Assembly: GCA_009733575.1 (NCBI GenBank)
Contig: ML769385.1
Coordinates: 994,616 to 1,012,900 of the forward strand
Direction of reading: 5' to 3'
Origin: Gymnopus androsaceus JB14
Taxonomy: Eukaryota; Basidiomycota; Agaricomycetes; Agaricales; Omphalotaceae
Length of the DNA: 18,285 bases
Below the pieces are notes generated by a model. The model saw only the letters and a list, made by a program, of their open reading frames with translations, was not told the origin of the DNA and made no database searches. Each line of letters begins with the position of its first letter. The first letter of the stretch is position 1. The translations under genes were made by a program, and so were the position numbers. Positions 1 through 8,582 of this stretch are shown here, in pieces.

Positions 1-1469
1 CTAAATTTAATTTACAAGTCATTTCAGGATATTATTACAGTTACAATTCATGTGTAAGAACTCTGCAGTTCTTGGTGCTTTATCCTTTCTGAACTGAATA
101 CTGGCCAACGGTGATCATAGGTTTTTTGCTTGCCGGATTTACCTTTGTAAGTTGTTATCCTGTCATGTGTAAAATTAAAAAATTCACATTCTGTTTCAGT
201 GAGCGGCAAGAAATTGGTCATTCCCAGTGCAATTGTATGTATCATCATGATAAGTAAAGTACTCTGCAACTGGGTTTTACTTATGTTTTGCTACTTTCTG
301 GCATACAGTGTCTCATTGTTCTTGCCCAACTTTGTGAGTGCTTCAAGCTACCTCTTGTGTTCCTCAATGTTAATGTAATGGACTTAGCACTAGCTATAGG
401 TAAGCAATTTTATTGTTTAGCACCTTGAAAATGAGTGGAACTATAAAACTAATTTGTATCTTTCAAGTGTGGGTTATAAAGCTGTGAGTGTATTTACTGT
501 CATAGTGCAGTGTTAGAGTAAAATTGATAATTCAACCTTCTTCAGCTCAGAACTGCAATTTTTCTTTGAAGTGCCCACAATTCTTGTTCAGTCTGTTCTT
601 TATGAAATTTTTCCAGATGCTAACCAAATTCTGTTGTCACTTGAATTAGAAATTTGGGGCTACTGCCATCTCCATTGGCATGACTGGTGATACTATGGTA
701 ACAGTCTCAATGATATACTACCTTCGGAAGAGCCGGTCATCATTCAAGCAGTGAGTATTTCTTATTCTTCACTTTTTCCTTGATTTGGTGTCTAATCAAG
801 GGGTAGAACCAACCATATTGTTAAGACCCTTGTCACTTACACAATCAATACCGGTAAGACCTTGACATGCGCATTTATAATTTCTCTCACTATTGAAATG
901 CTTCCAGGTCTTCTTACCACGTATGTACCAAAATAATTTTTACTCATGGCTCATAGTAATTTATCCTTACAACAACTTAGCATTTTCACCTTGGCTTGTT
1001 TGCTTTTCGTAAGTCAACTAATCTACTCAATGAGAATATTAATATAATATTTTGATAGTTGTCAGTTCAAGACAGCTCAACCAGTCTTGTATTTGTATTG
1101 TTCTTTTTCATTGAAGTTCGATGTAAGTCACAATATTATTCTTAATCATAAGAGCACAGTTATAATGATATTTTATTAGTGTACTCTTGCTCTTTCATGT
1201 CTGTGTATGTCATCTGCATTATTGCTACACCTCAATGATTCTTACACAAAGCTTACCATGTTTCTCCTAGGTTGAACTCTAGAACAGCACTCAAAGAAGG
1301 AAGAGATCACAACCTTATTGTCTCAACTCTCCATTCCCGTGAATTGCGTTCCAATGATAATGATAGATCTGCAATACAGCTGAGCACTATGCAAAGTGCA
1401 TCTTCAGGCCCAAAAGAAGGAGTATTGGTCACAAAGACACGCGAAGTAGTATTTGACCTTGAACAATGA
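1..1469 (+). CDS. DUF6534-family membrane protein, copy A, 3' part
   Basis: Partial gene entering from the left edge. Spliced exons I can support: 28-51, 121-146, 200-234, 309-333, 650-750, 801-853, 908-920, 981-1008, 1059-1122, 1180-1198 and 1271-1469. From 650 to the stop all phases agree. They read FFACRIYLLSGKKLVIPSAI, then YYLRKSRSSFKQ, TLVTYTINTGLLTT, IFTLACLLF, FIEVR and LNSRTALKEGR. This is the order seen in the C-terminal half of basidiomycete DUF6534 proteins, which are multi-span membrane proteins of unknown function. Introns are GT-AG and about 50-75 nt. The tail after LNSR is polar and ends at TGA 1467-1469. Coding between 334 and 649 is unresolved. No frameshift is visible in the exons that can be checked, so this copy looks more intact than copy B at 10510-12626. 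The 5' exons lie outside the window. Confidence 0.8.
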
Positions 1470-1508
1470 GTGAGCGGTCATATAAGTACGTACTATGGAA
1501 CCATTACT
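1..1508 (+). repeat. Segmental duplication block A, left part
   Basis: Aligns almost continuously, introns included, with about 11143-12671, in direct orientation about 11.1 kb away. The homology continues after the 2.9 kb insertion at 4388-4610, which pairs with 12672-13137 once the MITE at 12835-13088 is removed. The duplicated unit therefore covers a gene plus about 230 bp of 3' flank, and block A begins before the window. Divergence is scattered substitutions and small indels in exons and introns alike, so this is a DNA-level duplication and not a retrocopy. Confidence 0.92.
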
Positions 1509-1527
1509 CATCAGCAAAACCTGTATG

Positions 1528-1662
1528 TGCTCTAGAGTGCTCCAGAGCTCTCCAGAGCACTCAGAGCATCCAGAGCAGCCAGAGCAAGGGTAGTAGCTCC
1601 AGAGTGCTCTGGAGGACCATTGAGTTCTCTGGAGCTCTCTGGAGCTCTCTGGAAAGCCCATC
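1528..1662. repeat. CCAGAGC / GCTCTGG subterminal repeat cluster
   Basis: Just inside the left end of the 2.9 kb element, CCAGAGC-type words on the plus strand (1530-1590) are followed by GCTCTGGAG-type words (1610-1655), giving an imperfect inverted array. A second, matching cluster lies at 2157-2235, just before the damaged inner right end. Such clusters are typical of transposase-binding subterminal regions. The short open frames across here are low-complexity products of the repeat. Confidence 0.7.
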
Positions 1663-2519
1663 ATTCTGCCCATCATTTGACAAATTTTAGGTTAGAGCGC
1701 CATTTGATCAAGAATTTCATATTGTAACAGATTGTAACCATGCAATAAGTGTTAAGTTCATATGCGTCATTTATTGTACACTACCGAAACACAGCAGTCT
1801 AGATAATACTACATAGTACTAAGTACCGCTTCTAGCCAGCTTGAATATTTCCCAATTTCTGCCTCCCCATTCTGAGTCTGCCTCTGCCTCCACAACCCTC
1901 AGACATCTCCAAACACCAGCCAATCAATGCCAAAAATGGATAAGAGCCCACCGGGGGAGGAAAGAAAATTGTCCCAAGGTTGCGACACTGGAAGGAAACA
2001 AAAGAAAAGCACAAGTCCGATGCTCAACTTCGAGTTCATGAACAGCGACGCTTTTATACAACGTCCTGACAGTTTACAGCATTTTGATCAGTTCTGTTGG
2101 TTATGTCACTTATCTGACAGCTGTCCATCAATTCCCTCAGCTCCTACAGCTTCGGAGCAGCCAGAGCAGTCAGAGCACATCAGAGCACTCCAGAGCACTC
2201 CAAAGCATCAATTGAATGCTCTGACTGCTCTGGCAAGATACAGGTTTTGCGGCTCGCTATCCATGCTGTGGGCAGATAGCGATAGCAAATAGCGCCGGTA
2301 TTATAATATCCGAATAAGGTGGGACGCACATGGCAAGTGCATGTGGCATCCGGATAGTTGGTCCGGCCAACGTACTTCGAGTCTGTACTTTAGTCAATAG
2401 TAGTTATAATGTTGCAAATAGTTCTGCTCACTGTACAACCTCGGTGTGGACCGCTCACAGAGTTAACACCAGCAGCACGCAAACATCTTGGAATTTAGTG
2501 TATTTGAATACCTGATAAC
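1663..2519. other. Body of 2.9 kb element, no recognisable gene
   Basis: Holds an open frame at 1927-2292 (121 residues) rich in Ser, Gln and Pro. Its last third overlaps the CCAGAGC repeat cluster, so I do not call it a gene. The stretch 2250-2300 has several tagcgatagc and gctatc words, which recur near the right end at 4360-4372. I see no known domain. Confidence 0.4.
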
Positions 2520-2840
2520 TACTTTAAATAAATATTCTCATTCATTCCTTGCATAAATGAAAATTAAAATTAAGGGACACTACAAGTGAGTAGTAGAAAC
2601 ATAGAAATATTACTTAAAAATGGTTCTCTTAGGCTTTCTATAGCTGCCCAGAACATGAAAATTGAAGCAAAACTCATTGAACAGTCCATGCCCTCTTTTC
2701 TAGTACCTGCATAAGTGAGAAATAAAATTGATTAACAATGAAGTGAGTAGTGCAGATGTAAGGATATCCTGTGGAAGAGATATTTTGAGGCTATCTATAG
2801 CTGCCAGGAACATAAAATGTGAGGCAAAACTCACTTTATA

Positions 2841-2918
2841 CAGAGGCGGCCAAAAGACATTCCCCAGCTTAACAGGGAATATTGTTCCCACGTGGGGAAT
2901 ATCTTTTGGCCGCCTCTG
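2841..2918. mobile_element. 78 bp Tc1/mariner-type MITE
   Basis: Begins cagaggcggccaaaaga and ends with its reverse complement. The arms are 25 bp with one mismatch (c/t), and the element is flanked on both sides by TA (2839-2840 and 2919-2920). A TA target duplication and CAG(A/T)GGCGGCCAAAA-like ends are the usual mark of Tc1/mariner elements. The interior holds a small extra hairpin (gggaa/ttccc). It lies within the second unit of the tandem repeat and has no coding capacity. Confidence 0.88.
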
Positions 2919-2984
2919 TAAGTCATGCCTACAAGTCTTGGTACCTTGCAAGGGCAAAAATTGAGATTATGGGATGATACAGAG

Positions 2985-3516
2985 TAGTGTTGCCGTGGCT
3001 TGGGCGTTAGCCGGCTCGTAGCCGGCTCAAAGCTGGTTTTCAAGCCAGCCGAGCTGAAGCCGATTGAGCCGGCTACAACAGCTTCAAGCTGCTTCAAATT
3101 CTCAATTTTTAGTTCGCTCATACCGCAACTTACGAGGGGTTCTTTCGACTGCTCTTAGGTGTAGGAGCACGTCCAAGGTGATAGCAATGCTCAAATGAAC
3201 CAAAATTGCCTTGGGAACGTGCGACACGATGCACAGGCACAACAAAGTTTAATATATTTATTTGATATTTAAATGACATAATTTCTGGTCAACCATATTT
3301 TTGCCTCAATCAGTGTCGTACTGCGTCGTATGACAGCGCAGCAGCATAAGGGAGACTCGAGGAGACAGATTATTGGTATAATGCATCTTAGTGCTGTCCT
3401 CACGCCAGTTTGTGAAAACCACCTTGAGCCGGCTGCAAGCTGGCTCATGAGCTGTCCAAGCTGCGAGCCGCAGCTTCTCAAGCCGGCTACCGGCTAGCTG
3501 AGCCGCGGCAACACTA
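2985..3516. mobile_element. 532 bp hAT-type non-autonomous element
   Basis: Left end tagtgttgccgtggct, right end agccgcggcaacacta: inverted termini with one mismatch in 16. It is flanked by a perfect 8 bp target duplication atacagag (2977-2984 and 3517-3524). An 8 bp duplication and a TAGTGTTGCC-like end are hallmarks of the hAT superfamily. Both subterminal regions carry repeated AGCCGGCT and AGCTTG words in both orientations (2999-3085 and 3425-3505), as expected for transposase-binding sites. The AT-rich middle encodes no transposase. Confidence 0.9.
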
Positions 3517-3660
3517 ATACAGAGGGTTGATGGGAATGTAAGGATGCTCCCTCAAAGAGGTTTTATTTGGCTGTAAAAACCCCTAAGATCATAGAAATTG
3601 AATGAAAATTCATTGCATAATGTGAATATTCTTTCCTGGTACTGTGCACAACTTGAACAT

Positions 3661-4083
3661 GGTTAAGCAACTAAGCAAGATGTAAAATTGCAATTGGATT
3701 GTGAGGCAGTGTGACTATATAGCTGAACAAAATGGACCTTTGGAAAGGAACCTCCTAAGGCTCCATGTAATGCACAAGCCAATTCTCAAAAGGTGAGGTC
3801 AACACATCCAGTGATTGAGCATGCAAGGGGCATTTGGCGTTCAAACAGCAGACCACGCGAGGTAGTTCTTAACAACCCATACAGATATTTGCTATCACAC
3901 TCATATACACTGTAAAAGTCACCACTTACCTTAGCGATAGAGCCCCCGCCCTCTACGACACCGCTGTCATAAGCACTCGGATCAGCATTCCGGGATTTGA
4001 TAGGTCACGTTAAGAGCATTCTGTCTGCCGTTCTGGTGCCGAAAAGCCCCTTGCGAACACGTGAAACAAAATAAACCCATTTT
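3661..4083. other. Unassigned stretch inside the 2.9 kb element
   Basis: I see no convincing gene, RNA or terminal repeat here. The minus-strand open frame at 4005-4253 lies opposite a better-looking plus frame and is probably a shadow. Confidence 0.4.
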
Positions 4084-4359
4084 AGGATCGCTATCTGTGT
4101 GGCAGTGAGCCGGCAACTCGGATATTTCGAGCGCCCGGCTGATACCGATCCTAATTTGGAATTATTTCCTGAACTTGGGCGCATTGTAGCGAAACTGAAT
4201 TTTGATAGCATTCCGTCCGGTAAAATGGTGTATATAGAGTCATGCACCCTCAAAGAGGTACATATATCAGAAATAGAGGTTGGTTTCGCTCTTTCCTCTC
4301 TTCTCTCCTTCCTCTTTCCTTTTTGGGATTTATTTATTTATTTATTTATATGCCCATAA
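4084..4359 (+). CDS. Candidate coding remnant near right end of 2.9 kb element
   Basis: A plus frame of about 80 codons follows a possible 3' splice site (cattttag at 4078-4085). It reads with coding-like composition (PNLELFPELGRIVAKLNF, SGKMVYIES) before running into a pyrimidine tract and a TTTA microsatellite at 4328-4350. I recognise no domain. It could be an exon of a lost element-encoded or captured gene. It has no proper start, and the tail through the microsatellite is unlikely to be protein. Confidence 0.2.
   Translation, partial: RIAICVAVSRQLGYFERPADTDPNLELFPELGRIVAKLNFDSIPSGKMVYIESCTLKEVHISEIEVGFALSSLLSFLFPFWDLFIYLFICP
4328..4350. repeat. (TTTA)n microsatellite
   Basis: About five TTTA units, close to the right terminus of the 2.9 kb element. 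Confidence 0.9.
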
Positions 4360-4387
4360 CATCGCTATCGAGCCGGTTTTGCTGATG

Positions 4388-4610
4388 CTGTACATACTTA
4401 TCTGTAGAGTATGTATGCGCAGGACTAGATTACGACAATGACATATGTATGCAAGCTTTCATATATTCTCCCATAGTCTACTTGCGATACTGTACCATTT
4501 TGATCAGTTCAGATCCACACCCATTTTCAAGGACCGCACCAATAATTTTCTTTCAATTTTTGGTATTTTAAAATATTTTTTTGGTTGAAAATCAGAGGGG
4601 TGTAGAGGAC
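4388..4610 (+). repeat. Segmental duplication block A, right part
   Basis: Matches 12672-13137 minus the MITE: the run from gtacatacttatctg to gaaaatcagaggggtgtag is shared with few changes. Position 4555-4556 (AA in tttcaattttt) is the empty site for the 254 bp MITE of block B. Homology stops abruptly at about 4610 on this side and about 13137 on the other, marking the duplication edge. Confidence 0.92.
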
Positions 4611-5172
4611 ACGTCCGTCAACTTCAATTCGGTATCAAAGACTATTTACCATTGATTTACCAGCTCCCGCTTGCCAATCTTTCTGCTGACGACGATCAAA
4701 GTAGGTCAGAGGTTGCGATATTACATCCGAGTCCCTCCTCTCTTCATCTCAAGGTCATAATATAAATGCATCTGTAACTGAGACTGTAACGCTCCAAGAC
4801 GTTGATCGCGGATATTTATCCCAGCTTCATCCTTCCGCCGGTTGAATAGAACGCTGGATTCGGTCTGTACCAGGTAATGTACTTGATTTCTGTATGACAA
4901 CGGCGACTAACTACTCCTGTGTCTCAGGCTAAGCAGATAAGTATTGAGTCTGTGCATATTTTCTTCTGGCATGATATCAAGCTCATACTTCATTGTGATC
5001 TGGTTTTGGTATCATTTCAAGTAGAGCCTCGCGGAGTCAACTTGACTCGTCTCATTCCATCTCGACTCTTGAGAGTTATTTCCAGTGACCGATCATCATC
5101 CAATCTCATCGGGAGCTGGTAGCTGGAATACATACACCCCGAAACCCTTGAAAGAACATCCTTCCGCACACG
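4611..5172 (+). pseudogene. Degenerate dispersed gene relic, unit 1 (left part)
   Basis: One of several diverged copies of the same sequence in this window: 4611-5172 and 5860-6120 on plus, 8583-8740 on plus, 9050-9480 and 9600-10260 on minus. Landmarks are caattcggtatc, ctgtaactgagactgtaacg, gatatttatcccagcttcatcc, and gaccgatcatcatcca near 5088. In the better copies short frames stay open, for example LQDADHGYLSQLHPSGLNRT on the minus strand around 9385-9450. This suggests a decayed protein-coding family. The part at 8605-8660 reads LPKFHRHAVRVRRLEFLI, which recalls the FxxYAxRVRxLxF stretch of agaricomycete F-box genes. That link is a guess. A possible intron (caggtaatg to ctcag) spans about 4873-4928. 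Confidence 0.45.
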
Positions 5173-5540
5173 CATTGTCCATTGAACGCCTTCGTTATGC
5201 AGAAAGGTACCGCCCTCACATTCCCCGTGATTGGAGGTTGTGTCGCTTCTGTCAATCAGGAATTGAAGATGAATGCCATGCCTTACTGACATGTGAGGGG
5301 AGCAGCACTCTACTCTATCTTCACCATTGCTTCCTAGAGGATCTGTTTGATAAAGTGCCTTCTCTAAGGACTACTTATCCTTCCCTATGCTCCTCGGACT
5401 TCCTGCGAGACTTAATATTCAGGAATCGGACGTTACCTATATTGGCTAAGTTTATCTACGATGTACTGAATATCTTCGCAGGCAAGGAAGCCTGGATTCC
5501 TGCACCTGAACAATACCGATCTCAACCTACTGGGAATTAA
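5160..5540 (+). pseudogene. LINE ORF2 C-terminal fragment (zinc-knuckle region)
   Basis: The open frame ends at a stop at 5538-5540. It reads LSIERLRYAERYRPHIPRDW, then LCRFCQSGIEDECHALLTCE, then DFLRDLIFRNRTLP and AKFIYDVLNIF. This is the Cys-rich motif (CxxC, then H and C) and helical tail found at the extreme C-terminus of basidiomycete Tad-like reverse transcriptases. The endonuclease, reverse transcriptase and RNase H parts are missing. The residues before about 5170 derive from the host repeat and not from the LINE, so the first in-frame ATG at 5085 is an accident of fusion. Confidence 0.72.
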
Positions 5541-5859
5541 TATAAATGGGTTTATCACTGCCGTGTCTCTCGCTCTCGCATTATTCTCTTATAATTGCGC
5601 CTACAACTCTGGCTTTCCTTTGCATCTAGTGCAAACGTCACCTACTTGCTACACGAAGTTTACACTAGATGCAATGGACCGTCTTCGTGCCTAATGCAAA
5701 CGTCGCGAGCCGAGTGGTCAAGACTGCCTGACGTAGGAGTCTCGATTGCTTGCCACAACGGCGAGAGCACTAGGTGCCCGCAGCGCGCATACCGGCGCTA
5801 TGCGCGTAGTGCGGAACCCGGCTGTTTCTCAATGGGACCGCGCCGGTTTACCTACCTAC
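5173..5859 (+). mobile_element. 5'-truncated LINE (Tad-like), 3' end with ACCT tail
   Basis: This segment interrupts the degenerate repeat. The uninterrupted copy at 8626-8650 reads catccttcccaaattccatcg. Here catccttcc (to 5172) and cccaaattcgatcg (from 5860) are separated by 687 bp. The inserted segment starts in the middle of a LINE ORF2 C-terminal frame, has about 300 bp of 3' untranslated sequence, and ends in an (ACCT)n run at 5842-5859. This is the shape left by target-primed reverse transcription with 5' truncation. A target duplication cannot be defined clearly. Confidence 0.7.
5620..5674. repeat. 17 bp hairpin in the LINE 3' region
   Basis: tgcatctagtgcaaac (5621-5636) and gtttacactagatgca (5658-5673) pair with one G-T wobble, and t5620/a5674 extend the stem. 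The loop is 21 nt. A second short stem (gcgcat/atgcgc) lies near 5789-5812. Structured 3' ends can serve as reverse-transcriptase recognition sites in LINEs. That role here is inference. Confidence 0.7.
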
Positions 5860-6120
5860 CTACCCAAATTCGATCGACATGCTGTACGTGTCTGGAGACT
5901 GGAATTCCTGATCTCGTGCGTCGACCTCGAAACTCAACCATAACGAAAGATTCCTCAATTCGGTATCTCAAGACATTCAACGCTTTACCAACTCCAGCTT
6001 GATCTTTCTGTAAACGAGGTCAGGGGCACTGTAGACTGTAATGCTTCGAGACGCTGATCATTGATATTTATCCTTCAACGGCTTGAATAGTTGAATACTG
6101 GATTCGGCTCATCAGGAAAC
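5860..6120 (+). pseudogene. Degenerate dispersed gene relic, unit 1 continued
   Basis: Continues the relic after the LINE: tcgacatgctgtacgtgt and ctggagactggaattcctg match 8645-8685. Then caattcggtatctcaagac to ggcttgaatag repeats the beginning of the 4611 segment, so two units stand in tandem. The frame KFDRHAVRVWRLEFLIS is open here but is followed by stops. Confidence 0.5.
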
Positions 6121-6498
6121 ACTGTATCGCCCACCCAGCGCTAGCGGCTACGGAGCATCTCGCCTGAGTGAAGGCTGATGATCGCTCTATAATCCTATAA
6201 TCGTCCAAACCGAAGTGAGGTTGTCCTTATTTTTTGTGTCCGCGCCACGTCTTCATCGACTGCAACTTTCTTAGGTCCTTGACCTCGAAAAAAAGGACCG
6301 TACCGACCGTGCTCGCTTGTTTTCTAACAGATTATGAGACTCGGCCTCTCGAGCTACTGATTATTCCATACCTTGGCTCACCCCTGTTCATCACCGCGTT
6401 CATACGCCCGTTGTCTGTCTGCACATTGCATGCCCGCCACTGCGTTTCTACGCCCGTCATTTGTCTGTCTTTAAGGTCGTTGAACACTTAGCCCACAG
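6121..6498. other. Unassigned region 5' of FunK1 relic
   Basis: No FunK1 N-terminal exon can be read here. The plus open frame at 6234-6491 resembles nothing I know. A short imperfect duplication (tacgcccg followed by tgtctgtct) occurs at about 6401-6420 and 6447-6470. The segment ends in a good 3' splice site, ttagcccacag at 6488-6498. Confidence 0.4.
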
Positions 6499-7835
6499 GA
6501 GCTGGGAATCATCCCGAACTTGTCGCTTGAATACGCCAAGAAAAACATGCCCGCACATACTATGCCCAATGAGCATGAACCTCCCTCCTCCGGAATCTTG
6601 GAAGGTTGCTTGTATACCTTCACCGACGATGAACAGCAGACACGGACAGTCAAGTTTGGGAAGGTCTTGTTTCGTCCGAGCGGCATTATTGGTCGATGCA
6701 CACTCATCATTAGGGTATTGTGTGTTTGTCACAACGGCATCGAGTGCAAATGCAGCTGGGCAGGTCTCGAACTGATCATGAAGATTAGCTTTCCGAGCCG
6801 AGGGCGTGAATCCGAGGTGGCGATCATTAAGCACTGCATGGAGAAGGCTGCGGGGCTCGAATGGGTTAAAAAGCATCTCCCCCAGGTGCTTTCTTCGTTC
6901 TCTGTGGCGTTTGCCGAAAACAGCCCCCAAGCAGAACTTGCCAAGTATTTTCCTGGATATGAAAAGCGCGTCATGCGGGGTTCATTCCAGCAAGAGCTCC
7001 GTCCCCTCAGAGAGTTGAAATCCGCGGCTCCGCCAACCAGTTCGCCCAAGTAATGTACGATGTTTTGCAGAGTAAGTCTTCGTCTTTTCCGTATGCCGTT
7101 CCCACTCTAATACAACTCACCACTGTCAGTCCACGAATGGGTCTACTGCAGCGCAGGAGTGCTCCATCGTGATATCAGTCACGGAAACATCATGTTTCGT
7201 CAGGAAGGAGATGAATCTACGGAGTAATGACCGACTTTGACCTTGCTCTCAGCACGGATGCTCCTCACCCTGGTCCCTCGTCCAATCATCGAACCGGAAC
7301 CCCGCCGTTCATTGCTCATGGACAACTTGCCGAAGGTTGGAATGATGCACCACGTTATCGTCACGATTTAGAGTCGTTGTTCTATGTCATGCTCTTATTG
7401 ACTTGCCATTATAAGGCACCAGGAGTGAGTGCTGCAAGCCTCAGATATGGAGATTGGTATCATGCTCATGACTTCCCAGTGCTTGGAAGTAAGAAATCTG
7501 CTCTCATTCGTAGCAAATTCTGGTCGCCTCCCGTTGAAACCTTCTTTAATGGATTTGCGTCCTGGTTGGGTGGTATCCGGGTTCAGTTATGGAACGGTTT
7601 CGCTGCGCTTGAGTAACGCGGTTTGGCCGTGATTAATGCAAGGAGATCAAAAAAGTCGATGGCTGGTTTGCGAAGGGTAGGAAAGGGACCGCCAGCTCAG
7701 GAAGCCCAAATTCCACCTTTCAATGAGGAAACGTTGAATGGGCATTTCTCCTACGATACTCTTTTTTCTGTGATGTGGGAGTTCGAAGGTAATGAACTTT
7801 TGACACGAAATCCTGAACGGCAGCCTGTAATTTGA
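6499..7835 (+). pseudogene. FunK1-type fungal protein kinase, 5'-truncated and broken
   Basis: Relic of the FunK1 kinase family that is expanded in mushroom-forming fungi. The first exon (6499-7071) reads ELGIIPNLSLE, LFRPSGIIGRCTLIIRV, a lysine in LELIMKISFP, then RVMRGSFQQELRPLRELK and NQFAQVMYDVLQ. An intron at 7072-7129 is followed by exon 2 with the catalytic loop HRDISHGNIMFR, TDFDLALS (DFG equivalent), GTPPFIAHGQL, YRHDLESLFYVMLLL, and PPFNEETLNGHFSYDTLFSV near the end. Three lesions prevent a full product: a frameshift between about 7016 and 7040, another at about 7222-7228 just before TDFD, and an in-frame TAA at 7614-7616. The N-terminal part of the FunK1 domain is missing upstream. 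The key catalytic residues remain, so decay looks recent. Confidence 0.88.
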
Positions 7836-8582
7836 TACTCTTGTTCATTCTCTTTACGCTTTCCTCTTTCTTGCATCGCTGTGCTATTTATGCATAGTGT
7901 ACCATCTGCGCTCTTGTTGTACGCTGCTTTCGTGCTCTCATATTCATTGTTCCATCATTTTCACAAGCTGCACTTTTTGATATGGTGTACTTATTGTTCT
8001 TACTAGTAGCTGTTGAATGCTCCTCTTTTCACTTTTACTCTATTGTAAGTAGTACGTGTTGGTATCATGAAAGAATCCTTAAAAGATTGACAAGTAAATT
8101 GACAAGTAGCTAGGAGGCTGCTAAAGGGAAAGATGTAATCATTGTAAATTGTATCAGCTTCGAACCATGTTAATTGCGGGTACGTATGAGACGGTGTCAA
8201 TCCAAGGGAAAGATGTAATCGCCGTGTGAGCAAGGGCGAAGCATAAGTTAATTGGTGGACGCAGTCATCTGTTGTGGCCATGTGTGAGTGTGACCATCGC
8301 GGTGCATGGCAGGAACGAGTCTGGTCAATAGTTCTGCTAGTGATTTGCTAGCTGTAAGTATATGCACAGCCCGGCCGTATAAGTGTATGAATGCTCCCAG
8401 AACAACAAGGGTATCGGGGCTCTCAAAGACCTCAATCAAAGCTCAAAGTACCAAGGCAGAAAGATTCCAGGACGATAAAGGTATCTGGAAGATGTAAGTC
8501 AATGAAGGATACGGAGAAGGGGAGTGAGCGTATTCCACTCATACGTTTTACTGCTAGTCCAAATGGGCTTCGTACAAAACTT
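7836..8582. other. Unassigned region 3' of FunK1
   Basis: T-rich 3' flank of the kinase, then no recognisable gene. The word gggaaagatgtaatc occurs twice (about 8125 and 8205). A spliced small frame can be drawn from ATG 8306 (MAGTSLVNSSASDLLA, intron gtaagt to cccag, then about 25 codons to TAA), but nothing supports it beyond splice signals. Confidence 0.35.

Larger units (their letters stand above)
2520..3660. repeat. Imperfect ~155 bp tandem repeat, about 3.5 units
   Basis: Units start near 2585, 2741 and 3525 (third unit after the hAT MITE), with a partial unit at 2520-2584. Shared landmarks are aagtgagtagt, then tctatagctgcc, then gaa(g/t)(c/g)aaaa(c/t)tca, then a tttctagtacctgcataagtg-like tail. 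Removing the MITE at 2841-2918 restores the alignment of the second unit with the first. The first two units share an open frame reading RLSIAA followed by a variable stretch and then EAKL, so the repeat may once have been coding, but I recognise no family. Confidence 0.6.
1509..4387. mobile_element. 2.9 kb insertion with CATCAGCAAAACC termini (non-autonomous, nested)
   Basis: Starts CATCAGCAAAACC and ends with the exact reverse complement GGTTTTGCTGATG (13 bp TIR). It sits inside the duplicated DUF6534 flank. Block B at 12664-12680 reads ccattactgtacat without interruption. Here the same site is split, with CT on both sides (1507-1508 and 4388-4389), so the target duplication is 2 bp. Inside the left end are many CCAGAGC-like short repeats on both strands. 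No transposase is recognisable. The body carries an old tandem repeat, a mariner-type MITE and a hAT-type MITE. A second, damaged right end (tacaggttttgc, then ggctc) at 2238-2255 suggests an inner copy about 745 bp long. The superfamily is uncertain: a 2 bp non-TA target duplication with subterminal repeats is closest to CACTA-like elements, but the termini are not CACTA. Confidence 0.8.

Noticed and set aside
48..269. Minus-strand 73-residue open frame
   Set aside because: It crosses introns and exons of the DUF6534 gene on the opposite strand; a shadow.
1178..1271. A non-canonical intron near the end of DUF6534 copy A
   Set aside because: Using the donor cat|gtctgt (1199) and acceptor cctag (1270) gives a normal GT-AG intron in phase in both copies.
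2831..3121. Minus-strand 96-residue open frame
   Set aside because: It runs across the mariner MITE and the hAT end; composition follows the repeats, not protein.
5702..5790. gagccgagtggtcaagactgcctgac resembles the 5' half of a leucine or serine tRNA
   Set aside because: No B-box, no closing acceptor stem and no T-arm follow. It lies inside the LINE 3' region. At most a weak SINE-head resemblance.
6457..6930. 157-residue minus-strand frame over the FunK1 exon
   Set aside because: Shadow of the kinase reading frame; kinase motifs are clear on plus.
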